Source of the DNA: Isoetes taiwanensis
Taxonomy: Eukaryota > Streptophyta > Lycopodiopsida > Isoetales > Isoetaceae
Reading direction: 5' to 3'
DNA: 64,000 bases
Assembly (NCBI GenBank): GCA_021234155.1
Contig: JAJEKV010000001.1
Span: forward strand, 20,166,026 to 20,230,025
How positions within the stretch are numbered: the first letter of the stretch is position 1; every line of letters begins with the position of its first letter. The notes beneath the pieces were generated by a model. It did no database searches and was not told the origin of the DNA. It was given only the letters and a program-made list of their open reading frames with translations. The position numbers and the translations under genes were made by a program. Shown here in pieces: positions 24,764 through 35,719 of the stretch.

Positions 24764-25095
24764 CAAAGGGAAGGAAGTTTTGGCTTATCCCGGTTTGGGA
24801 TGGTTTGCGATGGCTTATCCGGTTTGCAGATTCAGAGGCCATCTCTAATCATGGGCAATATCAAATGGTTAGCGTGATAAACCTTTGATGGCGGCACTTA
24901 GCTATTGTTGCAATGGAGGATTTTACCAGCGGGAAGGAAGCAGCCTTTCGTTTATCCCCGGGTTTATGATGGTTTGCAGAGATGGCTTATCCCAAGTTTG
25001 CGATTCAGAGGCCATCTCTAATTATGGGCACATATCAGAAGCAGATAAACCTTTGATGGCGTAATTAGCTATTGCTGCAATGGAGGAGTTTTTTG
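24764..25095 (+). repeat. Tandem duplication, about 165 bp x 2
   Basis: The units (about 24764-24926 and 24927-25095) share GGGAAGGAAG, GATTCAGAGGCCATCTCTAA and GATAAACCTTTGATGGCG in order, with scattered small differences. Confidence 0.8.
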
Positions 25096-25369
25096 CTACA
25101 CGCAGACATGAATCCCCGCGTGGACTTTCTAAAGATCAAGAGACACAATGAATTATGATGAATACACAAAGACATTATTCAGAGGCATGGGACCCGCATG
25201 TTGACTAAAAACTGCTTACTCGTACACCTACGCCTATTTATGATGAACATGGCTTTCACGGGTTGAAATTGTCGCGGATCATGGGTAATATGTCCATATC
25301 ATCTTTAATCTTATATCGATTCATTCGTACGAGCTTTTTGTTTGGTAGTATAGTATACCCATTCAGAAT

Positions 25370-26050
25370 TATGTGCTTTGTGCGTAACAAATGGACGTAA
25401 ATGTTCACTTGTATAGTTTCAAAGCTAATCGGGCCCCCGCAAGTCCTATCAAATGGTACAACTTCGGGTACCGAACAACGACCAGAACCGGTGAGATCAA
25501 GCTCTTTTAATATTACCGCATTAAATGAGGTCTTTTGTAAGGTTTACGCCTATGTTAAGTATTGGTGTATTCACATAGTATGTATGCAGAAATGCAGATG
25601 CCTTCTCCCATTGTTCCTACTCAGACAAGTCTATTCTTTGAGATATTGCAACAAAGATCAAGGATTATGGGCCATTGTTGATGTGTCCCTCGATGGCTTC
25701 AGTGGAGAAACCCCTCTTTCCTGGGCCACAAAATGCAAGAGGAGACCTTCCTGGGATTCCCGGTTCAAGAGATGCCCAATGGCTATTCAAAGGTATCCAA
25801 GCAATGTTGTGTTATATAGATAACCGGATCTCTTTTTTCCTACTGTTAGTACCTAATTTTTTAATCCAAGTTATCAGCTTTGCTGTGAAAATTGTAAGTA
25901 TGTCATGTTGGTGTTGCTTAGAACTCCTCCTTTTCCTTCTTCTCATGCTTTGACTTCTAAGTTTTCAAAATTGTTGGCAGGTAACCATAGTTGAACATAG
26001 CAGTATGAGGAACGAAGTCCACCCAATGTTGGTGCAAATGATAGCCGGGC
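25370..26050 (+). pseudogene. HD-ZIP class IV START-domain fragment (three exons)
   Basis: Part of a class IV homeodomain-leucine zipper transcription factor (GL2/PDF2 type). Exon pieces: about 25370-25490 (MFTCIVSK then QVLSNGTTSGT), 25590-25792 (QMPSPIVPT, RQVYSLRYC, DQGLWAIVDVSLDG, then CKRRPS and QEMPNGYSK in two frames) and from 25981 (VTIVEH). Acceptors TATGCAG and TTGGCAG and donors at 25491 and 25793 are in place. Together these are the middle of the START domain. The homeobox, the zipper and the C-terminal half are absent. Single-base frame breaks lie near 25621 and 25755. It lies in sense orientation inside composite element C2, so I read it as a captured gene fragment. Confidence 0.75.
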
Positions 26051-26918
26051 CGGACTTGCATTCTGAGCACAAAGATGGCACTCCTAGCGCCTCAAATGTT
26101 ATTTTTAATAACCCCGTGATTGAAAAACTTTGTCATTGCACATTTTAAAATTTGGCTCATTGATTACTTTTAATACTTTGGTCTATTGGCGTGTTACGGT
26201 CCGATTCAATAAGATCAAAGAAATGGTTTGGAAGGGATGTCATGGTTGTTGGAGAGAAGCTTAACATTCCCATGTAAAGTGAATGTACCGATTTTGTGGA
26301 TTTGTAGACGCAGATTATTTTTGTGTTATTTGTTGTCTCAAAGATTCCTTGAGTTTGGCCACCCTTTATTATGTACTCGTTGGGCTAGTGTGGAATGCTA
26401 TATTTGAAGTAAATAAGCAATTTCTAATCTCAAATTTTTAGGGTAAGTTTGATTGGCAAACCTCTTGCAAAGGAATGTGTCATAGCTATTTATATATAAT
26501 TTTGTGCGCAATTATATGAAGCTACTAATTTTGTTGTGTTTAATGTGAGTTTGCAAGGTAATGCTAGATATTGTACTTGTAGCTTTGTGGGCCAAAAATT
26601 TAGAGCTAGAAGCAACAAGCATCATCTAGTTACATTTATTTTTTTGTAATGGCCCTTTGAGTACCACGTTCGATTTAGAAGATCTTTACTTTGTATAATA
26701 TTCATAAATGTGTATAAGAGGTGCTTGTATCATATTGTAAATGTGTTAGGACGCCCTAGCATACAAACCTGTTGTGTTGCATATTCAAAAAGATAAGCCA
26801 AACTGACTTTGGTTCATAATAAGCAACCAAGACCCAATTTTTTTTTAAAAATAAATACAATTCATTACGTTCTGCCTTTGGTTTGTTAAAACTTAGAAGG
26901 GCCAAAATTTTTTAGGTA
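26051..26918. other. C2 filler, AT-rich, no gene
   Basis: No open frame with a domain and no clear repeat. It lies between the HD-ZIP IV fragment and the fold-back tail. Confidence 0.5.
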
Positions 26919-27300
26919 TAAAACAAACCATTACATTCCACACTTAAAAATAAAATTCCCCTTAAACCCCCCTTGGTTTGGGTGCATATTCACACTGGGT
27001 GACGAGGGCAACGAGAGCCCCCTAAAATCATATTATACATGTACAAAATCAACACCATATAGTACATTGTCTCAAATCTTATAGTATTTTTGCAAACCGT
27101 GTTATACAAGATACCAAAACTTGTACATGCATACCCCACAAATCCAGGATTTCTATGTACGGTTGAGATCGAGGAATAAAGGGCATATATGCTTATCCAA
27201 CGACTCGATGCCCGAGTCACCCCCGATGTGAATATGCACCCAAACCAGGGGGTTTAAGGGGAATTTTATTTTTAAGTGTGGAATGTAATGGTTTGTTTTA
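26919..27300. repeat. Fold-back element, 382 bp, arms of about 80 bp
   Basis: TAAAACAAACCATTACATTC at 26919 is repeated inverted and almost perfectly at 27281-27300, with pairing continuing to about 80 bp. The centre matches the C1 fold-back centre (GGTGACGAGGGCA, ACCATATAGTA, GATCGAGGAATAAAGGG blocks). The outer ends differ from C1, so this is a shorter variant. Copy 2 of the duplication resumes at its right edge. Confidence 0.85.
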
Positions 27301-28885
27301 TTCCTTTCCTCCAACCCGTCCCCTACATCAAGCTGATTTATTATTCTTTTTCCCAAGCAATAGTTTTTGATCCCGATACCCTAACTAAATATGGCTTGGG
27401 ACCAAATAAAACCCTCCAACTAGGGAGGAACCAACTTGGAGGCCACCTCATCTAGCATGTTATTTAACATGGTCACTTTTATAATGTTTTTTCCAAGTAT
27501 TATGGCTCACATTCAAGTTTTATTCTCCACCATTGATATGGCTAATATTCAAATTATTGTGCCGGATCAAAGGCCATTAGATTTTTGGCGGAAAAATGCA
27601 TGCCACCTGTCAATGGTGTGAAAACAACGATGGTTGAAGCAATTAGGAAGAAGAAAACAAAAACCACTTCAAAACCATTGGCGCTCTCAATTTGCCGGAC
27701 CTAGCTTCACACACACGCCCTCCACTAAACCTCAAAGAAGAACTATGGCATGACATACCACGGCTTCATGAAACCGCTGCCCTCCATTCTTCTCAACGGG
27801 GAAAGGGTCAAAACCAAGGCAATTTTCCACGCCGCGGCAAGTTGGGATAACGATGGAAGGCTACTCCAAATGAAGAAAGGAAAAGAGAAGCTATGCCCTA
27901 AGCATTTTCTAACCCTCGCTCCATTAACTCAGAATAAGAGAACCAAAGAACCAAAGTAAAGAAACCAACGCTTAGAAAGCTTGTCAATCGATCCCCTGAC
28001 CGCCCCCTATTAATCTGCACACTCAATCCAAAAACCGAACTGCTTCAATGAATCCTGGCTGCTTAGAGATCAATCAGCCCAATCTCCAAATCAATCTCAA
28101 GTAAGTGGATGTACTCCAAGACAATGTGAGATGGTTGTTTTGTGGCAGGGCCGAGGATTCGGAACCCTCCAGGCTATCTCGGCCTCACCGTAAACCCTCC
28201 ATCTTACAAGGAAGCAGCAAAGAAGCATCTGTTGTGGAACCACATAGCAAGCTAAAGCCTAAAAAAAAAACGGGGACACCAACAATAGGACAACAGAACG
28301 GAGCCGCCACTGCCAGAGCTTCGGCACACAAATTTCTCCTTCACAAAGAAGTCAAATGCCCTAAATTTTCATCCTGAATGCCCAAATCCCATCTCAGATG
28401 TTCTTTGTTTGCGGAAAATGTAGGTCGACTTACCTCACAAATTCTCAAGACTCCCCGAACAACTCCACACCGCAACAGAGACATCTAGCCCTTTCGACTC
28501 CCAACAAAGCAAAGGTCGCTTGGCTTCAACAATGCTGCGCTACCGCCCGCTCTGCGCCTCACCCATAGAAACAGAGAACTCCAAAAAAAGGAAGTGGCGT
28601 GAAACTCTATCCCGCCTCTACAATTTAGCATGGAAAATAGCAAAACAATAAACTTGCAAATACATTGAAATTAAAACTAGACCACTAAATGCAAACAAGC
28701 TGCTCAAACATGCCAAAATATAATACAATACGGGATCAAAATCATAGTCCCAACCACTGATTCCCAAATACGAAACAAAAATCGCAGAAGTTTATAGCAT
28801 GTTATTTTGCTTGCCATTGAATTGTTCCACAAAAATTTGCAAACTTGCACAACTTTAAAACAAGAATACTAAGAGTATGTATTAA
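27301..28885. other. Copy 2: non-coding repeat sequence upstream of the Copia LTR
   Basis: It aligns with 7742-9350. No recognisable domain. Confidence 0.5.
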
Positions 28886-29154
28886 AGATCAACAAAGGCA
28901 AAAAGCAAGAACCTGAACCTTGTGTGAGAAAATAAGAACTCGAAACTTTGCATTCAGAAAAACTTGATCTGATCCAGTGGCCTACAAGACATTTTTATAT
29001 GCCATTGTAACACAATCTTAGGCTTAACACAAGCCTTAAGTTTAGAAACTTAGAATAAAACAAGGAACCCTTTAATTAAGCACAATTCAAGGAGTAAACT
29101 TAGCAGAAACAAAAATAGATGTTTCCAAGCACGTAAATCTTTTGATATCCAACA
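28885..29154 (-). repeat. Copia 3' LTR (supported part)
   Basis: The LTR starts at 29154 with TGTTGGATATC on the minus strand, directly after a purine-rich TTGAGGAGAG tract (29155-29170) that fits a polypurine tract. About 270 bp match, in inverted orientation, the plus-strand LTR beginning at 32106, including the AGGCTTGTGTTAAGCCTAAG block. The far edge is not clear. Confidence 0.7.
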
Positions 29155-30250
29155 CTCTCCTCAAAAGGTCTGAAACCAATTTGAACTGTTTAAAACATTC
29201 CAAGTCGCTGCCCCATTTTTGCCCATCTTCGATTGGCAAGAGCTTTGGTCAGAATATCTGCAGCCATATCATTTGTGCAGCAATAATCAATCTTGATCTT
29301 TCCTTCCTCAACCAACTGCCTAACCACGTGAAACTTAATATCAACATGTTTCATTCGAGCATCCATCACTGGATTTTTAGAAATGGCAATTGTCCCCTGG
29401 TTGTCACAGAAGATAATCAGTGGGACATCAATGTGTATGCCCAAATCCCTGTAGAGTTGTTGTAGCCATACTACCTCATTACTTGCATTAGCAAGTGCTA
29501 TATATCTGGCCTCGGTTGTGGACTGGGCCACACATTTCTACTTAGTGCTTTTCCAGTTTATGATACCTCCTGCAATGATGAATTATTAGCCTGAAGTTGA
29601 GGTTCTATCATGTAAGTTTTCTGCCCAGTAATCAGAATGGCCAAGAAGATCTGTAGTGTCCTTTGCATTGTACATGATGCCATTATCAATTGTGCCATCA
29701 AGGTACCTGCGACATCTTTTGAGAGCAGTGCAATTAGTTTGTTTTGAGGAAACAGAGAATTGACTGAGTTTACAGGTGACAAGAGACAAATCTGGTCATG
29801 TGGTCAAGGCTGCAAAGTTCAGTGATCCAATGATGCTTCAATAATTGTCACAAAAATACCGCATGTTTGAAGAGCATTCTGGATCATTTGGAAATAGAGG
29901 TAAGTTTATTTCCATTTGTTTTAATTGGATGATAGTCGAAAAGACCGAGATTTTTGGATCAAATTACGCAAAGTATTTGGTCCGTTTCATGGACAAAGTT
30001 CCATTTAAGCGATTATAAGGAAATTTCTATGCCAAGAAGATAACGCACTGGCCAAGGTCTTTCATCTTGAAATTGGCTTGGAGCTGAGATTTCAGAAGGT
30101 TGAGGTCTTTTTTCATTGGCTGCAATGATGAGAATATCATCCACATAACATATGACAAACAATGGTGAGACATCAGGAAAGGGCAATTCCACTAAGGAAG
30201 GCCCTCCTACTAAGAATGTTGAAGAAAAACAAATAGTCCTCTCAGTAGTA
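29155..30250 (-). CDS. Copia pol 3' half: RT from YVDD box, then RNase H
   Basis: Reverse transcriptase and RNase H portion of a Ty1/Copia polyprotein. On the minus strand: LFVICYVDDILIIAANEK (YVDD at 30147-30136), KDLGQC-type text near 30060, YLDGTIDNGIMYN (about 29695), then the best-kept block at 29531-29190 with AQSTTEARYIALANASNE, FCDNQGTIAISKNPV, HVDIKFHVVRQL and DMAADILTKALANRRWAKM, which are the hallmarks of Copia RNase H. Several frame breaks occur upstream of 29531. The gag, protease, integrase and first RT motifs expected further upstream on this strand are missing; they occur on the other strand at 32816-35700. Confidence 0.85.
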
Positions 30251-30476
30251 GGGTGCAATGGAGGGACAAGAAGGTCGAATCATGCACAAGTGCAACAAGG
30301 AAATAGTAGGTCAAGGAGTCATTGTACTAGCGAGATCTTGGTCAAAGCCAATGATGAAAGATCTATAGTTCGATAGTCATTTATGCATCTATTTCTCCTC
30401 GAACCCCCGTTATTGTGCTATATATTCTAGATGAGGTGCACCATAGAATACCTCGATTGTCGGACCAGGTTGATTC

Positions 30477-32010
30477 TTTTTTTTTTTTTTTTTTTTTTTG
30501 AGAGAACGGTGGTGGTTTTTTTTTTATATTATATAGAAAAGAAATTACAATGCTTCATTACAAAGAAGAGAACTACTACGAGAGTAGACTCAACATCTTC
30601 ATTCCCTTAACTGCAGAAACTTATTAAAAGCTCTAATAGCAAATGCGCATTAAGGTAACGCAGATGTCTCTCCACATGGAACCGAGTCACCAAGATGATC
30701 GAAGAGCCAATGGCTCCTAAATAATTCTGTTGGCCCGAGAAACACACAAATAACCTGAATTGCTGAAGTAGAAAGAAGATGTACGTCCTTAGACTATAAG
30801 ACAACAGCCAGATATGACACGAACAGGCATATCAGTACTTGAAGAAGCACATGCTAGGACACAAAGAAGACTGCATGCTAATTCCATATGGAAAGCCAAG
30901 GTAATTTGGCATCAAGACAAATTTTCACCCAAATTTAAGTATTTGAGTGGCTTCTCAAGCTTAGCGGTGCTTAAAAAGAAACCTAGGTGCTTCTGTGCTC
31001 AATCTTCTATGCTCAAGCTTCATACTTAAGCATTTAGATTTTTTATTTCTGCCATATATCTAATTGTCCTTTGCCTCTTCAATATAAATCAATAATTCTG
31101 GATTCATCTCAGATAGCTCCCCCGACAAAACATAATCTTTCTAATCATCATTTGCAAAGACTGGATCTTCCGCTAGTAAGAAAAGAGTGAAGAGATAATG
31201 GCAAAATAGAATTCATTCCAAGAAATTCCATTATTCGGATCGAGGGTTTTCAACTGCCAAAAATTACATGATGTCACATCTCCACAACCTGAATCTTGAG
31301 AAACTATTCTTCTCTTCACCTTATAGGCGGTGTCCCAGCCCCGGGCAAACCATTTTCGGTGACCATCTTCAAGAAAGGAGATGGAAATAATGCAAAAACA
31401 TCAAAGAAAAGAACCACGTTTGTGGTTACATTTCCCAAAAAGATCCGGATTATGTCCGGAGGAGAGGAGAAGAAAATGCGCGATTTGTGCGGATCTTTTT
31501 CCGGAAATTTTGAAATGGATTGTCTGCCCTTGCTAGCACTTTCCTAATATCTCGCGAGCACGGGATGGAGGTGGCAGTCTGCGGATTGGAGAGAGAGGAA
31601 GGCGACTCTCCTCTCTCCGCCCTAGCCAAGACCGCACCAAGAACCAGAATCGTCATTTCCTAGGATGTCATCATAGGAATTTACTCGAACCATTTAGATG
31701 CACCTAGACTACCTCGATGCGTCGGACTTGTCGAGCTCTCTACCCTGACCATATATGGTTGTTTATGATTGGGGGCACTTATGATTTGAAATATGAAGTC
31801 TTGGTTCTCCCAAGGTTTGGAATGCATATGAACCTCTATATGGGTTAAGCCTAGGGTTTTAGAATATGAAATATGAAGGCGAACCATTATCAAAATAGTC
31901 CAATGTCTTAGAAAACCTAATGCTTTAATCAATACAACCAACGGTTTAATGTAATTTTTTCTATTAAATCTATGTTTTTTATTTTAATATTTAACAACCC
32001 ATCAATTGTT
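30477..32010 (-). mobile_element. Poly(A)-tailed retroposed sequence
   Basis: A run of 23 T at 30477-30499 reads as a poly(A) tail on the minus strand. The 1.5-kb body shows no recognised domain. It is bracketed by imperfect direct repeats of about 80 bp (30362-30440 and 32021-32105) sharing GATCTAT.GTTCG, CATTTATGCATC and ATTGTGCT. This could be a LINE 3' end or a retroposed transcript; the flanking repeats are far longer than a normal target-site duplication. Confidence 0.45.
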
Positions 32011-32105
32011 TTTTAGACTACATGATCTATGGTTCGTGAGCAGTCATTTATGCATCCATATCAAATCCCCTTGGAACTCCTATTATTGTGCTTATCTATT
32101 CATAC

Positions 32106-32740
32106 TGTTGGATATCAAAAGGTTTACGAGCTTGGAAACATCTATTTTTGTTTATGGGTAAAAGCATGCTACGGTGTACCACTTTTGGAACCCTTAAAAG
32201 TACCTACACTGGGTACTTTTAAAACTGGTACTTTTTGTTTTTTCTTTCCATTAAAATCAATCAAAAATTTTTGAATTGAAGGTCAATAACATGTCAATCT
32301 ATAGTATTAGAGGATAACAATACTATTAGAGACTAATATAAATGAATTAACTCTCAAACTTATTATTTATTGCAGCATTTATGCAAGTTCCCAGTACCCA
32401 GTGCTGGGTACTTTTCTGGGTAGTTTCGCACTCCCTAAAAAGCACTTTAGAAGGTACACCCTAGCATGCTTTCACCCTTATGCTAAGTTCACTCCTTGAA
32501 TTTTGCTTTGTTAAACGGTTCCTTGTTTTACTCTAAGTTTCTAAACTTAAGGCTTGTGTTAAGCCTAAGATTGTGTTGTGGCATATAAAAATGCGTTGTA
32601 GATCACTGGATCAGATCAAGTTTTTCTGAATGCAAAGTTTCGAATTCTTATTTTCTCACACAAAGGTTCAGCTCTTCTGTTTGCATTGTTGATCTTTAAT
32701 GGGTTATGGGCCTACACATGCTTTAAACATCCGTTGCTGA
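32106..32740 (+). repeat. Copia 5' LTR, interrupted by a MITE
   Basis: It starts TGTTGGATATC at 32106. Without the 321-bp MITE it is about 300 bp to the point where similarity with the 3' LTR ends. The LTR-to-PBS boundary is blurred; a stretch at about 32763-32783 resembles a degenerate TGGTATCAGAG primer site. The gag ATG follows at 32816. Confidence 0.6.
32156..32477. mobile_element. MITE, about 321 bp, in the Copia LTR
   Basis: The ends are GGGTRAAAGCATGCTA and its inverted copy, with imperfect pairing continuing about 100 bp into GGTACTTTT-type blocks. TTAT(G) is repeated on both sides (32152 and 32478). Copy 1 has the empty site with a single TTTATG at about 12630. The 4-5 bp duplication does not settle the superfamily. 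Confidence 0.85.
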
Positions 32741-32815
32741 TTCTTAAACTCTGTGATTAATCTGGTGTACGGTATCTCTGTCTCATCACCTTTTTCTTCA
32801 TCGTGAGGTCTGGAT

Positions 32816-33560
32816 ATGGAAGATATCACTGGAACTCTTTATGTCTCTGAGTGGCGCATGATTCCTCGCTTATCGTGGAAGAATTTCTAGATGTGGAAAT
32901 GGAGAATGCAAGTGGTTTTGAAGGACCGGAAGCTCTGGGATGTTGTAGAGCCTGCTCCACAAATTGTTGTTCTTGATAATCCGGCTAGTGATGCCGATGT
33001 TGATGAACCTCTGATTCCGGAGGCTGTTGATGAAGTGGAAAGGGATCGTAAGGCTCAGTTCATTTTGATAACAAGTCTTGACAATGTCTCTGCATGCATT
33101 GTGAAGGACTCACCAACTGCCCAAGCTATGCGGGAGTCCCTTAGATTCCACTATGAGTTTGCCACTGCTGAAAATCATTTGGTCTTTAAAGCGTCGTATG
33201 AGCTCCAAATCATGCGAAGGAGGTGATTTGCTTGAGCATGTGTGTAAAATGAAAAGACATCTTTGGATGATTTGTGTGCCAATGGAGGCGAAATTAGTGA
33301 GGGCAAAAAGATGCAGATTTGCTCAACGGTCTTCCTAAATCTTATGAAGGCTTGGTGAACTCTCTTGAGAATAGTCTTGATGTCTATATCTTTGACCGGC
33401 TTATGAGAAAATCAAAATTGAGTCTCGAGGCAGAGACAACAATCTCGTCCTCATGATGACCTTATGGTTGGAGGACTTTCGAGGAAATCAAACTCAAGAT
33501 GCTCGAGGAACTTCGGAGTCATATAGATGTCAAAGGATGGACATCTAGCTTCGAGATTAG
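32816..33560 (+). CDS. Copia gag (UBN2-type), broken frame
   Basis: Capsid-like protein of a Copia element. ATG at 32816 (MEDITGTLYVSEWRMIPRL), a stop at 32888, then in the same frame WKWRMQVVLKDRKLWDVVEP (the WK..M...L....LW signature), RDRKAQFILITSLDNVSACI and RESLRFHYEFATAENHL to about 33190. After a frame break come DLLEHV and YEGLVNSLENSLDVYIF-like text, and EEIKLKMLEEL at about 33490. Stops and shifts occur every few hundred bases, so no full-length product is encoded as read. Confidence 0.75.
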
Positions 33561-33660
33561 GTTAATCGCACCCTATTATTGCTAAATCGAACCCTTGTGG
33601 GCGAGCAACATGGCTCTGGATTATCATTGTGTTGCACTCTTGAAGTATCCAACCAAAGGA

Positions 33661-34420
33661 CCTATATGATTTCTAGACTCGGTGCAACTTGTCATATGAC
33701 TCCTACGAAGAATCTTCGTTAACTACCAATCCTTGAATGAAGACTAACCGTTTGCATGGGAGATAATCATCTTCAACGTCCCAAAGGAATGGAACAGTAA
33801 AAATCCACACCAAGTCCGTGTTCCCAAATTCAGAGAAACATATATTGCATGTTCCTGACTGCACAAGAGCTTACTTTTTCGTAAGTAAAATCAACGGGAT
33901 GAGGACTTGTTGTTTCATTTGGGGACGGTTTACGTCACATCCAAAATGTCTTTAAGGAAATTATGCTCACGGGCACCCAACAAGGTAATCTCTATTAAAT
34001 TGCAAATGTTGTTGAAGAAGTAAATCTTTGCTCGCTGAATACTCCTCAAGCCTTATGGCACTTTAGAGTTGGCCATATTTCATTAGCGGCGATGGAACAT
34101 TTGATCTACAAAAGGTACTTTCTCGATAAGTCCTTCTCAATATTACCATGCAATCCTTGTCTTCAAAACAAAATCACTTTCGAGCCTCTTTCTCTCGCTT
34201 CTAACTCTCTAAAGCATCGAACTCTTGAATGTTTCCACGTTGGCGTATGTGGATCAATGAAACCCTCAACTCGCAAGTAGCCCAATACTTCATGTTGATT
34301 TTGGATGCTTACTCTAAGCATTTTGTCTATATGCTACACCACAAGAGTGAGGCCTTCACACAATTTACAATTTTTCTTCTAGAAGTAGAGATTTTGAGGA
34401 AATAAACTAGATGTTCTAAA
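33661..34420 (+). CDS. Copia protease and integrase N-terminus, broken frame
   Basis: The protease site reads LDS then, one base shifted, GATCHMTP (33673-33703), matching the Copia D-S/T-G-A-T-x-H-M signature. Further on, LWHFRVGHIS and CNPCLQ (34055-34165) form the HHCC zinc-binding head of integrase, followed by HRTLECFHVGVCGSMKPSTRK at 34215-34280, the start of the catalytic core. Beyond 34300 the frame changes repeatedly. The order LTR-gag-protease-integrase-RT is normal for Copia. Confidence 0.75.
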
Positions 34421-35074
34421 ATGGAGATGGAGAACTTACTTCAAATGCCTTCAAAGATTTACGCACAAGATCCGACGATCGGATCACACTCCCTATACAC
34501 CGAATAAAATGGCGAGTAACGTGCAAATAGGGCCATTATTGAGATGGCGCAGCGATGCTCAGTGTGCTCGATAACTTCTAGCGAATTTTGGGGGGAAAGC
34601 TATCCCATCGCGATTATATCTTACAAACAGAGTTCCTCACAATTGGCATCAACAATCACCGGGAAAGTTTGGTCGAGAAGATCGTAAGTCTCAAGCATTT
34701 AAAAGTTTTGGTTGCTTTGCTTTTGCACTTGTTCTCAATCCGCTAAAACTTACTTTGTTAAATCGAAGGCCTTTATGTCCATTATATTGCGACAACGCTT
34801 AAAAAAGCCTATAGGTTGTTTGATCCGCATCAAAGAACTTTCGCGATCTTGCCATGCATCCCTTCAATAAGTTTGAAAGTCTTTTTTTTGTCTACAAATC
34901 CACCACCCTCATTTATCGATTGAAGAAGAAATTCCATTACACACCTTGTTCAAAGATTTGATCCATCTCGTACCTTTGAATCGTCTTTGAAGAGCCCTCG
35001 ACTCCACTAAGTCCCAAACAGTCTCCGAATCTCATGCTTTTGAAATTCCATGTAGGCCTTCCAGAGCTTCCTGT

Positions 35075-35700
35075 ATGGGCAGAGAAGACTATGTGTTTCA
35101 TATCTCTGAACAACGCATTGAGCCAACATCCTATGAACTAGCCATTCTTACACCCGAGAAGTCCCAATGGATGGAAGCTATGAAAAGGAATATGAATCAA
35201 TTATTGAAGCCAATACTTGGAGTATTGTTTCAAGGCACCAAATCACCCATGGTTGGATCTAGGTGGGTTTTCAAGCTTAAATACAACTTCTATTTGGAGA
35301 ATATATCACGTTTCAAAGCTCGCTTTGTAGCCAAGGTTTTAGCCAAATTCGAATTGACTTTGGCCGATATATGCCCCAAAGAGTTTAATGACTTCAATTC
35401 GAGTTAGTCTTGCTCATGCCATCAAAAATCATTTCCATATTCATCAATTAGATGTGACTAATTCCTTTCTACATTGGGACCTTCTTTTAACCTGTTTATA
35501 TTGAACAACTTGAAGGATTTGCCATTGAATCTACTCTAGACTGCTTTTGTACCTTCGCATAAAGCACTCTATGGTCTTAGACAAGCACCTCCCGCATGGT
35601 ATGCTAAGCTCCATGAAACCTTAACTGATCTCTTGTTCCTTCCTAGTCATGTATCCCAAAGATCTACATCATTGTGCACACCATTGTTCTCTTTCAACAT
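35075..35700 (+). CDS. Copia RT, first half only
   Basis: Reverse transcriptase fingers and palm of Copia pol: PTSYELAILTPEKSQWMEAM, GSRWVFKLKYN, then RFKARFVAKV to 35340. After frame shifts come VYIEQLEGFAIES (about 35500) and KALYG.RQA.PAWYAKLHETL (35560-35620). The sequence ceases to look like RT just before the YVDD box. That box and everything downstream sit inverted at 30250-28885. Confidence 0.8.
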
Positions 35701-35719
35701 TTTGAGTTCACCATAGTAA

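Larger units (their letters stand above)
24413..27300 (+). mobile_element. Composite element C2, carrying an HD-ZIP IV fragment
   Basis: An insertion of about 2.9 kb lying between the laccase fragment and the resumption of copy 2; at the matching place copy 1 has only about 65 bp. It starts with the 5' head (ATATGTAGCATAATAAAT) and ends with a 382-bp fold-back. The cargo holds a 165-bp tandem duplication and START-domain exons in the same orientation as the element. No transposase. Confidence 0.6.

Noticed and set aside
28885-35700. Two independent Copia insertions in opposite orientation
   Set aside because: Not excluded, but the halves are complementary at the same point in RT and share the LTR family, so one rearranged element is preferred.
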